A stretch of DNA of 64,000 nt. Source: CAJXZP01 sp041563475 (GTDB lineage: Bacteria > Bacteroidota > Bacteroidia > Flavobacteriales_G > Salibacteraceae). Where the stretch lies: NCBI GenBank assembly GCA_041563475.1, contig JBFFMY010000009.1, forward strand, positions 6,094 through 70,093. Direction: 5' to 3'. The notes beneath the pieces are model-generated. The model saw only the letters and a list, made by a program, of their open reading frames with translations. It was not told the origin of the DNA and ran no database searches. The translations under genes and the position numbers were made by a program. This document shows, in pieces, positions 40,994 through 49,048 of this stretch. How positions within the stretch are numbered: position 1 is the stretch's first letter; the number at the start of each line of letters is the position of its first letter.

Positions 40994-41001
40994 TATTTTC
41001 G
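40994..41001 (+). promoter_or_regulatory. -7 box directly before lepA
   Basis: TATTTTCG, followed by CGCGCA and then the lepA ATG. The box ends 6 bases before the start codon, so a transcript from it would have almost no leader. It differs from TAnnTTTG at one base. Confidence 0.4.
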
Positions 41002-41007
41002 CGCGCA

Positions 41008-42801
41008 ATGACAACAATAAAGAACATACGTAATTTTTGCATTATTGCACATATAGACCATGGTAAAAGCACCTTGGCCGATAGATTATTACAACAAACA
41101 AACACCATTACCGAACGGGAAGCCCAAAATCAACTTTTAGATGATATGGACCTAGAACGTGAACGTGGAATTACCATTAAATCACATGCCATTCAAATGG
41201 CTTATTCACAAGATGGTGTAGATTATACATTGAATCTCATTGATACTCCTGGGCACGTTGATTTTTCTTACGAAGTTTCTAGATCCATTGCGGCCTGCGA
41301 AGGAGCATTACTAATTGTGGATGCTACACAAGGAATTCAGGCACAAACCATTTCTAACTTATACTTAGCATTAGATAGTAATTTGGAGATTATTCCCATT
41401 TTAAATAAAATGGATTTGCCTAGCGCAATGCCAGAAGAAGTCTCTGATCAAATTGTGGATTTAATTGGATGTGAGTATGAAGATATTATTCCTGCAAGTG
41501 GAAAAACTGGCGAAGGAGTGGATAAAATATTAGAAGCGATTATTTCGAAAGTGCCACATCCAAAAGGTGATCCAGAGGCTCCTTTACAAGCCATGATTTT
41601 TGATTCTGTTTTTAATTCTTTTCGTGGAATCATTGCTTACATACGCGTTTTCAATGGCACCTTAAAGAAACGTGATTTAGTAAAATTCTTAAATACAAAT
41701 CAGGAGTATTACGCAGATGAAATTGGTGTTTTAGGTCTTACTCAAAAGCCCCAATTAGAACTTAAAGCGGGTAATGTTGGATACATTATTTCGGGCATCA
41801 AAGTAGCCAGAGAGGTGAAAGTGGGTGATACTATTACAAAAGTAGATAACCCGTGTAAACCTGTAAAAGGATATGAAGATGTAAAACCAATGGTTTTTGC
41901 CGGTGTGTATCCAGTGGAGAATGATGATTACGAAGAACTTCGTGATGCGATGGAAAAGCTTCAACTTAATGATGCTTCACTTACTTATGAACCAGAAACT
42001 TCGGTAGCTTTAGGTTTTGGGTTTCGTTGTGGATTCCTGGGTATGTTGCACATGGAAATTATTCAAGAACGTTTAGAACGGGAGTTCAACATGACGGTTA
42101 TTACAACGGTTCCAAACGTATCGTATATTATTCACACCAGAAAGGGCGAATCATTTACCATTCGAAATCCTTCTGAATTTCCAGACCCAGCTATTTTAGA
42201 GCACGTAGAAGAGCCCTATATTTCTGCACAAATCATAACCAAATCTGAGTTTATTGGCGCAATTATGACCTTGTGTATTGAAAAGCGTGGGCTTTTACAA
42301 ACACAGAATTATTTAACTACCGATCGTGTTGAAATTATTTTCCATATGCCTTTAGGGGAGATTGTGTTTGACTTTTACGACCGATTAAAAACGGTTTCTA
42401 AAGGTTATGCATCGTTTGATTATCACCCAATTGAATACAAACGTTCACAGCTTGTTAAGCTTGATATTTTATTGAATGGAGATAACGTAGATGCCTTATC
42501 CGCTTTAATTCACAGAGATAATGCATACAATTTGGGTAAAAAGATTTGCTCGAAATTGAGAGAGTTAATTCCGCGTCAACAATTTGATATTGCCATTCAA
42601 TCTGCCATTGGCGCAAAAATTATTTCCAGAGAAACCGTTAAAGCGGTTCGTAAGGATGTTACCGCTAAATGTTATGGGGGGGATATTTCCCGTAAGCGTA
42701 AACTTTTGGAAAAACAGAAAAAAGGAAAAAAACGAATGCGCCAAGTGGGTAACGTAGAAATACCTCAATCTGCTTTCATGGCTGTATTGAAATTAGATTA
42801 A
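41008..42801 (+). CDS. lepA: Elongation factor 4 (LepA)
   Basis: 597-residue ribosome-bound GTPase that back-translocates or rescues stalled ribosomes. The G1 motif is AHIDHGKSTLADRLL and the family-specific N-terminus NIRNFCIIAHIDHG starts at residue 6. G3 is DTPGHVDFSYE, G4 is LNKMDLPSA, and the C-terminal LepA-specific domain ends CYGGDISRKRKLLEKQKKGKKRMRQ (positions about 556-580). Lengths and motifs match the family closely, and the start is certain because the first residues are conserved. It is monocistronic with its own terminator, and a -7 box ends 6 bases before the ATG. Confidence 0.97.
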   Translation: MTTIKNIRNFCIIAHIDHGKSTLADRLLQQTNTITEREAQNQLLDDMDLERERGITIKSHAIQMAYSQDGVDYTLNLIDTPGHVDFSYEVSRSIAACEGALLIVDATQGIQAQTISNLYLALDSNLEIIPILNKMDLPSAMPEEVSDQIVDLIGCEYEDIIPASGKTGEGVDKILEAIISKVPHPKGDPEAPLQAMIFDSVFNSFRGIIAYIRVFNGTLKKRDLVKFLNTNQEYYADEIGVLGLTQKPQLELKAGNVGYIISGIKVAREVKVGDTITKVDNPCKPVKGYEDVKPMVFAGVYPVENDDYEELRDAMEKLQLNDASLTYEPETSVALGFGFRCGFLGMLHMEIIQERLEREFNMTVITTVPNVSYIIHTRKGESFTIRNPSEFPDPAILEHVEEPYISAQIITKSEFIGAIMTLCIEKRGLLQTQNYLTTDRVEIIFHMPLGEIVFDFYDRLKTVSKGYASFDYHPIEYKRSQLVKLDILLNGDNVDALSALIHRDNAYNLGKKICSKLRELIPRQQFDIAIQSAIGAKIISRETVKAVRKDVTAKCYGGDISRKRKLLEKQKKGKKRMRQVGNVEIPQSAFMAVLKLD

Positions 42802-42803
42802 TA

Positions 42804-42836
42804 AAAAAAGGCTTCAATTACTTGAAGCCTTTTTTA
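42804..42836. terminator. Terminator after lepA
   Basis: Arms AAAAGGCTTCAA and TTGAAGCCTTTT with loop TTAC lie 3 bases past the lepA stop and can also end the opposing pgmB transcript. Confidence 0.88.
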
Positions 42837-42871
42837 TCTTTTTACATTTAATTTATTCAGAAGCTTGCCCC

Positions 42872-43540
42872 CTAAACATCTTTGTGCACTTTATTGTATT
42901 CTGCATTTAGGTCATCCAGATTAAAATCTGCAAAACCTGGGATTACCAACTTTGCATTTCGCAAAACATGGCTATCTCCAACTCCGATAGACATAAACCC
43001 ACCCCGGTTTGCCGCTTCAATCCCAGCCACTGCATCTTCAAAAACAACTGTTTCATTCGGTTGAGCTCCAACGGCATTCGCTCCTTTAATAAATACTTCC
43101 GGGCTAGGCTCACCTTTTCCCACTTGATTGCCATCAATAATTGCATCAAAGTAATGGGTTAATCCTATTTTTTCAAGAATTAATGGTGCGTTTTTACTTG
43201 CCGAGCATAATACCATTTTCATATGGCTTTGTTGTAACGACCGTAAAAAAGCCTCAACGCCAGGTAAAACATCCTCACTTTTCATTTGATCTACTAGGGT
43301 CAGATATTCCTCATTCTTCTTAAGGAGATAAGATTCAAATTGGGTGTCAGAAATAGAAATACCACCCTTTTTTAAAATTTGAGAAAGTGAATCTACACGG
43401 CTCACCCCTTTTAAAGCCTCATTGTCTATTAGATTAAATTCAATCCCTAAACTTTCAGCGATATGTTTCCAAGCAATGAAATGATACTTGGCAGTATCGC
43501 AAATTACACCGTCTAAATCAAAAATACATGCTGCTATCAT
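42872..43540 (-). CDS. pgmB: Beta-phosphoglucomutase
   Basis: 222-residue HAD-superfamily enzyme converting beta-glucose 1-phosphate to glucose 6-phosphate. The nucleophile motif is FDLDGVICDTAKYHFIAWK, where Asp and the acid-base Asp are present and the AKYHF segment is typical of PgmB. LKGVSRVDSL in the cap domain, LCSASKNAP (motif II Ser) and VVFEDAVAGIEAA (motif IV) are all in order. The cap loop residues fit beta-PGM better than other HAD phosphatases. Its start overlaps the upstream sugar kinase stop by 4 bases. The supplier of beta-glucose 1-phosphate, such as a maltose or trehalose phosphorylase, is not in this window. Confidence 0.88.
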   Translation of the reverse strand: MIAACIFDLDGVICDTAKYHFIAWKHIAESLGIEFNLIDNEALKGVSRVDSLSQILKKGGISISDTQFESYLLKKNEEYLTLVDQMKSEDVLPGVEAFLRSLQQSHMKMVLCSASKNAPLILEKIGLTHYFDAIIDGNQVGKGEPSPEVFIKGANAVGAQPNETVVFEDAVAGIEAANRGGFMSIGVGDSHVLRNAKLVIPGFADFNLDDLNAEYNKVHKDV

Positions 43541-44406
43541 GATGGATTATTTTCTTTAAGAATATAATTTTTGTGATAATTTACTAAATCATCAATCGGT
43601 CGTTGAATAATTTTTCCAATGGTAAGTCCCAGTTCTTCAGCTGCACTTTCAATAGCTTGATTAAAATAAAAGGCAACGGAACCCACAAAATTTATTTTGA
43701 GGGATTTAGCATTGGGGTAACACAATACATGAATACGTAAAAATTCCTTCATGCCATTATGCAACATTTCCTCAAAAAACGGCAAATTTTTATACCCGGA
43801 AATAAACCGAACAAAACTCGCCAAATACACATTTGCATGGGGCTTAACGTACACATTGGTAACGATTTCTTGCATGGTTAGGCCATAAATTCTATTGAAT
43901 TCTAATTCTACTTCTTTAGGTAATTGACCATATAAATAAGCTGCAATAAGTTTTTTACCAAAATAAGAGCCACTCCCTTCATCTCCTAAAATGAACCCTA
44001 ATGCTGGAACAGATTCATGCAACTTTTTGCCATCAAAAAGACAAGAGTTGGATCCCGTTCCTAAAATGCATGTGATATTCGGTTCTCCTTGGTATGCAGA
44101 ATAAGCTGCGCCAAGTAAGTCATGGTTAACTTGAATTTCAGCATTTGGGAAACTAATTCGCAATGCCACTTCCACTATATGATTTAGCTCTTTGGAAGAG
44201 CACCCCGCTCCATAATAATAAATAGCCTCTACTTCTTCACTAAGCTTAAGCAATTGCTCATTTTGTTTAATAGCTGTGGATATGGTTGCTTGAGAATGAA
44301 AATAAGGATTAAAACCCATGGTAAGGGTTCGTAAAGCCTCCTCTCCGCTATTTTTAATAGCTATCCAGTCGCATTTTGTTGAGCCGCTATCTGCAATTAA
44401 AATCAT
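43537..44406 (-). CDS. BadF/BcrA-family sugar kinase (N-acetylglucosamine-kinase-like)
   Basis: 289-residue actin-fold ATPase. The phosphate-1 loop is ADSGSTKCDW, the GAGCSS motif follows near residue 70, and the phosphate-2 region is ILGTGSNSCLFDG with GFILGDEGSGSYFGKKL, typical of N-acetylglucosamine kinases in the BadF/BadG/BcrA/BcrD group. It probably phosphorylates an amino sugar or sugar derived from cell wall or chitin, but the exact substrate cannot be read. It sits between pfkA (24 bases upstream) and pgmB (4-base overlap), so the three form one operon. Confidence 0.8.
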   Translation of the reverse strand: MILIADSGSTKCDWIAIKNSGEEALRTLTMGFNPYFHSQATISTAIKQNEQLLKLSEEVEAIYYYGAGCSSKELNHIVEVALRISFPNAEIQVNHDLLGAAYSAYQGEPNITCILGTGSNSCLFDGKKLHESVPALGFILGDEGSGSYFGKKLIAAYLYGQLPKEVELEFNRIYGLTMQEIVTNVYVKPHANVYLASFVRFISGYKNLPFFEEMLHNGMKEFLRIHVLCYPNAKSLKINFVGSVAFYFNQAIESAAEELGLTIGKIIQRPIDDLVNYHKNYILKENNPS

Positions 44407-44430
44407 AATATTCGTATCAATTATTCAGTA

Positions 44431-45411
44431 TTAGGTAGCAGAAATATTTGCTACTCTTAAAAGTTCAGGATTCAAACTCGGATGTTGCTTTATGGCATCT
44501 TTAAACGAAGTGGAAACCATATGATCGTTTTTCATGCCAATCATAACACCACTCCTTCCTAACATCAGCATTTCCACTGCCTTTACACCCATTCTTGTGG
44601 CTAGAACCCGATCAAAATACGATGGTGAACCTCCGCGTTGAACATGTCCTAAAACGGTAACCTTCACATCAAATTCTGGGAAAATCTCCCGGGTTTTCTG
44701 TGCAATTTTATAGGCTCCCCCTTCTTGATCACCTTCGGCAACAATAACAATATTTGAAGTCTTCTTCCTTTTTCGTCCCGCTTTAAGCGTTTCAATCAAC
44801 GACTCAAACTCCCCTTCCAGCTCCGGTATTAATATTTTTTCTGCCCCACACGCAATACCAGAATACATGGCTATATACCCTGAGTCTCTTCCCATTACTT
44901 CAATGAAGAAAAACCTATTGTGCGAAGAGGCCGTATCTCTAATTTTATCTACAGCCGATACAACCGTATTTACAGCAGTATCAAATCCAATGGTATAATC
45001 GGTTCCATTAATATCATTATCAATAGTGCCTGGAATTCCAATACACGGAACCTTGAATTCCTGTTCAAAAATTTTGGCTCCGGTAAATGATCCATCCCCT
45101 CCAATAATTACTAGGGCATCAATTTTATGTTTTTGAATATTTGCATATGCTTTATCTCTTCCCTCTTTCGTTCTAAACTCTTGTGAACGAGCCGTTTTTA
45201 AGATCGTTCCACCTCGATTAATGATATTACTAACGGAACGAGAATTCATGGGTCTAATATCTCCATTTATCAACCCTTGGTATCCCTGAAAAATTCCAAC
45301 AGCCTCAAATTCATATTGAATAGCAGCACGAATTACAGCACGAATTGCGGCATTCATTCCAGGAGCATCTCCTCCAGAAGTAAGGACTCCTATTTTCTTA
45401 ATTTTACCCAT
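44431..45411 (-). CDS. pfkA: ATP-dependent 6-phosphofructokinase
   Basis: 326-residue glycolytic enzyme making fructose 1,6-bisphosphate. It has GGDAPGMNAAIRAV at the start, the ATP site GGDGSFTGA and the catalytic PGTIDNDINGTDYTIGFDTA. The Gly in GGDGSFTG and the Gly-Thr in PGTIDND are those of the ATP-using type; pyrophosphate-dependent enzymes have Asp and Lys there. Allosteric-site residues (RGG near 160 and GRSGVM at the end) are similar to E. coli PfkA. It heads the pfkA-kinase-pgmB operon, divergent from the Nudix-type regulator with a 126-base intergenic region. Confidence 0.95.
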   Translation of the reverse strand: MGKIKKIGVLTSGGDAPGMNAAIRAVIRAAIQYEFEAVGIFQGYQGLINGDIRPMNSRSVSNIINRGGTILKTARSQEFRTKEGRDKAYANIQKHKIDALVIIGGDGSFTGAKIFEQEFKVPCIGIPGTIDNDINGTDYTIGFDTAVNTVVSAVDKIRDTASSHNRFFFIEVMGRDSGYIAMYSGIACGAEKILIPELEGEFESLIETLKAGRKRKKTSNIVIVAEGDQEGGAYKIAQKTREIFPEFDVKVTVLGHVQRGGSPSYFDRVLATRMGVKAVEMLMLGRSGVMIGMKNDHMVSTSFKDAIKQHPSLNPELLRVANISAT

Positions 45412-45430
45412 ATTTGTAAATATTCTTGCA

Positions 45431-45455
45431 AATTAGTGTATTTTTAACACTTATT
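45431..45455. promoter_or_regulatory. Imperfect palindrome between pfkA and the regulator gene
   Basis: The arms AATTAGTGTA (45431-45440) and AACACTTATT (45446-45455) match at 8 of 10 positions around TTTTT. A second inverted pair, TCTTGCA (45424-45430) and TGCAAGA (45468-45474), encloses it. Its place in the divergent control region makes it a candidate operator for the Nudix-type regulator. Confidence 0.4.
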
Positions 45456-45537
45456 AAAAAGTTTACATGCAAGATTTTTTACGTTCATCACTTTCAAATT
45501 ACGCATTTATTTGTATTTCAACTAATTAACGTTTAAT

Positions 45538-46245
45538 ATGGCTGCCAAAATTCAAATGTCTGATGTATCCGTTGATTGTGTCGTATTCGGATTTGATGAT
45601 AGTCAATTGAAGGTTTTGTTAATTGAACAAAAAAAAGCTCTAGGCTCAACCAGCGCAGAAAAAAGGTATGCTTTACCCGGTGATTTAGTTTTTGTTGATG
45701 AAGGATTAGACGAAGCCGCCAGACGGGTTTTATATGAACTCACAAGTCTTGACAATGTGTTTTTAGAACAGTTCCACACTTTTGGTGACCCCGACAGAGT
45801 GAAAGGTTTAAAAGATGTAGAGTGGTTAAGAAGTTTTAGAAAAAATCCAGATACTCGGGTTATAACCACAGGCTATTACTCTTTGGTGAAAATGGAAGAC
45901 TACAACCCTAGAGCCGCTAGTTTTGCGAGTGATATTGCCTGGTGGGAAGTCAACGACTTGCCTGAATTAGCCTTCGACCACAATTATATTTTAACCAAGG
46001 CATTAAATGCGTTGAGAGATAAGTTCAGACACCATCATATAGGGTTCGAATTGCTTCCAAAGAAATTTACTTTGAGTCAACTGCAAGAACTGAATGAGAT
46101 TGTTTTAGGAGAAAAACTAGATAAGCGGAATTTCCGAAGAAAAATTACCAAACTCAAAGAAATAGTTCCCTTAGACGAAAAACAAATTGGCGTGTTACAT
46201 AAACCTGCTCAACTCTTTGAGTACGCTAAAGAAAACAAAGTGTAA
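45538..46245 (+). CDS. Nudix-like transcriptional regulator (NrtR/AraR type)
   Basis: 235-residue protein with an N-terminal Nudix fold (about residues 1-155) and a C-terminal winged helix (about 160-235, KKFTLSQLQELNEIVLGEKLDKRNFRRKITKLKEIV). The Nudix box is degenerate: G48, R62 and E67 remain, but the expected Glu63, Glu66 and Gly69 are Arg, Tyr and Thr, so hydrolysis is unlikely and the domain probably binds a ligand. Such regulators (NrtR; AraR in Bacteroides) bind ADP-ribose or sugars. The divergent pfkA-kinase-pgmB operon is the likely target. The ATG at 45538 is the first start and fits the family's VSVDCVVFGF opening. Confidence 0.82.
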   Translation: MAAKIQMSDVSVDCVVFGFDDSQLKVLLIEQKKALGSTSAEKRYALPGDLVFVDEGLDEAARRVLYELTSLDNVFLEQFHTFGDPDRVKGLKDVEWLRSFRKNPDTRVITTGYYSLVKMEDYNPRAASFASDIAWWEVNDLPELAFDHNYILTKALNALRDKFRHHHIGFELLPKKFTLSQLQELNEIVLGEKLDKRNFRRKITKLKEIVPLDEKQIGVLHKPAQLFEYAKENKV

Positions 46246-46314
46246 TTGCCCATTTGATTAGTAAACCTTAAAAAAATATTGACGCCTAACTAGATAATTA
46301 CACAGTTCCAGTAA

Positions 46315-46343
46315 TTGAATTTAAGAACAAACCTGTATATTTG
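46315..46343 (+). promoter_or_regulatory. Promoter of the first lamin-tail protein gene
   Basis: TTG (46315-46317), an 18-base spacer and TATATTTG (46336-46343) give a full consensus match. The box ends 5 bases before the ATG at 46349. Confidence 0.65.
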
Positions 46344-46348
46344 GATGC

Positions 46349-48940
46349 ATGCTTAACCAAATATTTACCTCCATATGTAGCCTTTGTATGCTTTGGTCTT
46401 TCCTAGCATCGGCTCAATTTACAGATGATTTTTCTGATAGTAATTTTATTGCAAACCCCAACTGGATGGGAAATACAAGCGATTTCGATATTAATTCTTC
46501 TTTGGAATTACAGCTAAATGCAACACCTTTAAATTCAGAGTCCAGCCTAGTCACACCAAGTTCAGCCATAGGTAATTCCCAATTCGAATTTTATTGTCGA
46601 TTGGATTTTGATCCCTCTACTGCAAATTTCGCGCGGGTGTATCTTACTTCTACTAATTCTAATTTAAGTGGCCCATTATCCGGATATTTTGTTCAAATTG
46701 GCGGTGCTTCTGGAGCCGTTGATGATGTAAGTCTGTATTATCAAAATAGCAGCAGCATAACAAAAATAATTGATGGCGTAGATGGAACTGTTGCCATTAG
46801 TCCAGAGCTATATGTGTTGGTTACCCGCGACATGATGGGTAATTGGGAGTTGAAGATTGACACTAATTTGTCTGGAAATTACATTTCCCAAGGAACCGTA
46901 ACACATTCCCAAGCAAGCACTTCCTCCTACTTTGGCATTTTCTGCAAGTATTCTTCTACGCGAAGTGATAAGTTTTTCTTTGATGATTTTAGTGTTTCCG
47001 GAGGCCCTGTCGTTGATATTTTTCCACCGGTTTTGGATAGTCTGGTTGTTGTTTCCAGTACAGAAATAGATCTATACTTCAATGAACCACTTGAACACAC
47101 TTTATCGGAAATCGAAGGGAATTATTTTGTGAATTCGGCTATAGGAAATCCAAATTCTGCTTTAGCAAATAGTTCAAGTCCTAACCTAATTCATCTTCAA
47201 TTCAGCTCTCCACTTCAAAACAATACTACCTATGTACTTTCGGTAATGAACATCCAAGACACCATTGGTAATGTTATGGCAACCCAAAACATCTCATTTT
47301 TGATGAGCTATCCTCAGCCATATGGGTATGGCTCTGTGGTAATAAATGAAATTTTTGCCGACCCCACACCCACTAATGGCTTGCCAGAAGTGGAGTATAT
47401 TGAGCTTTATAACACTACAAATTCTACCATCCATTTAGGTGATTGGGAATATTCCGATGCCTCTTCAAGTGTCACTCTTCCAGATTTTCTTCTAGAAAGT
47501 TCTACGTATGTGGTTTTATGCAAAGAATCTGATACGCTTGAATATTCAAGTTATGGACCTGTTTTGGGCTTGGCGAATTGGCCTACTTTAAATAATAGCG
47601 GAGATAATTTAGGGTTACGAGACGGCACTCATTTTTTAATCGACACGGTAAATTATACTTCAGGATGGTATTCTGATTCAGAGAAAGAAGCGGGAGGGTT
47701 TTCTTTGGAAAGAAAAAATCCCCGTTCAGTTTGTGAGGGCACAACTAATTGGGGGGCTTCAATAGCTTCCAACGGAGGAACTCCTGGAATGGTCAATAGT
47801 ATTTTTGATAGTGTAATTACTCCTTTTGAAATACGCTTAGGTTCGATTATTCACACCAATCAAATTCAACTCATATTTAGCAAGCCAATTGAACCCAACT
47901 CAATTTCGCCCAGTAATTTCACCATTGAACCCTACCTGCAAATCACTGATATACTATCAACTTCTAATGAATACAATAACCTAATTCTTACCATATTTCC
48001 TGAAATGGAAACCGGAAAATTATACAAAATTCTACTTTCCGGTCTCCAAGATTGTGAAGGAAAAGGGTTAGCTAACGATTCTTTTGCTATGGCCTATTAC
48101 CCAAAGTATCAGGACCTCCTTCTCAATGAAGTTCTATTTAATCCAAAACCGGGTGGGAGTGATTTCATTGAACTATATAACACCACCGAATTTGAGATTG
48201 ATGTGCGAAATTGGACGTTGATGTACTTGAATAATTCGGGCGACTCTGCTCATAAATTAATATCTAATACCTCAAAAATTATTCAACCAAATAGCTTTTT
48301 GGTTCTTTCAGAAGACTCCCTAAACATTCAATACAATTACCCTAACTATCAAAATGGAGTATTTCTAGAAATGGATTTACCCACCTACTCGAATACGGAA
48401 GGAACAATTACTGTTTTAAACCAGTTAGATGAACTAAACGATCAATTTCTCTATAATGAAGAAATGCACCTAGAAATAATTACCGACCCTAAAGGTGTTT
48501 CGTTAGAACGGACAAATTATTTCCCAGGCCCAAATTCTTCAAATAACTGGCATTCGGCAGCATCCAGTATTGGATATGCCACCCCTGGATATACCAATTC
48601 TCAATTTGTTTCAATCCAAAACACGCAAAACAATTTAACCTTAAACCCTAAAACTTTTAGTCCGAATAACGATGGGTACCATGATATTCTTTCCATACAG
48701 GTGGCCTTTAATCAGACAGATTTTATAGGTACATTAAGTATTCATACGTCCAATGGAATACTCGTTAACACCTTAATAAACAACCAAAGTATAGGCACAA
48801 TCAACACATTTTTCTGGGATGGAACAAATGCGCATGGAGAGCTAATGCCAACGGGAATGTACATTGTAATGCTGCGAGTGTACGATTTAGATAATAATCA
48901 ACAGATTTTCAAGGATGTAACAATCCTAGCCCTGCCATAA
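46349..48940 (+). CDS. Secreted lamin-tail-domain protein with T9SS type B sorting domain
   Basis: 863-residue secreted protein. Order of domains: signal peptide (MLNQIFTSICSLCMLWSFLASA), a jelly-roll domain (about 23-215), an Ig-like SbsA-type domain (about 230-325), a lamin tail domain (about 328-490, GSVVINEIFADPTPTNGLPEVEYIELYN-type start), a second Ig-like domain, a second lamin tail domain (about 590-755, DLLLNEVLFNPKPGGSDFIELYN-type start), and a C-terminal T9SS domain of the gliding-motility-associated type B (LTLNPKTFSPNNDGYHDILS, ending LRVYDLDNNQQIFKDVTI). It should be exported by T9SS to the surface. The start codon lies only 5 bases after a promoter box. Confidence 0.8.
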   Translation: MLNQIFTSICSLCMLWSFLASAQFTDDFSDSNFIANPNWMGNTSDFDINSSLELQLNATPLNSESSLVTPSSAIGNSQFEFYCRLDFDPSTANFARVYLTSTNSNLSGPLSGYFVQIGGASGAVDDVSLYYQNSSSITKIIDGVDGTVAISPELYVLVTRDMMGNWELKIDTNLSGNYISQGTVTHSQASTSSYFGIFCKYSSTRSDKFFFDDFSVSGGPVVDIFPPVLDSLVVVSSTEIDLYFNEPLEHTLSEIEGNYFVNSAIGNPNSALANSSSPNLIHLQFSSPLQNNTTYVLSVMNIQDTIGNVMATQNISFLMSYPQPYGYGSVVINEIFADPTPTNGLPEVEYIELYNTTNSTIHLGDWEYSDASSSVTLPDFLLESSTYVVLCKESDTLEYSSYGPVLGLANWPTLNNSGDNLGLRDGTHFLIDTVNYTSGWYSDSEKEAGGFSLERKNPRSVCEGTTNWGASIASNGGTPGMVNSIFDSVITPFEIRLGSIIHTNQIQLIFSKPIEPNSISPSNFTIEPYLQITDILSTSNEYNNLILTIFPEMETGKLYKILLSGLQDCEGKGLANDSFAMAYYPKYQDLLLNEVLFNPKPGGSDFIELYNTTEFEIDVRNWTLMYLNNSGDSAHKLISNTSKIIQPNSFLVLSEDSLNIQYNYPNYQNGVFLEMDLPTYSNTEGTITVLNQLDELNDQFLYNEEMHLEIITDPKGVSLERTNYFPGPNSSNNWHSAASSIGYATPGYTNSQFVSIQNTQNNLTLNPKTFSPNNDGYHDILSIQVAFNQTDFIGTLSIHTSNGILVNTLINNQSIGTINTFFWDGTNAHGELMPTGMYIVMLRVYDLDNNQQIFKDVTILALP

Positions 48941-49013
48941 ATTTATACCCATCTGTTCACAATTTATTGATGTTAAAACTCGGTTTGCATAACAGTTGAA
49001 TGTATTAGTTCGC

Positions 49014-49021
49014 TAAATTTG
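49014..49021 (+). promoter_or_regulatory. -7 box of the second lamin-tail protein gene
   Basis: TAAATTTG, followed by CACC, 27 bases before the ATG. It matches TAnnTTTG exactly; the nearest upstream TTG is only 15 bases away, short of the usual spacing. Confidence 0.5.
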
Positions 49022-49048
49022 CACCTTTAAATACCTAAAAATAAACGT

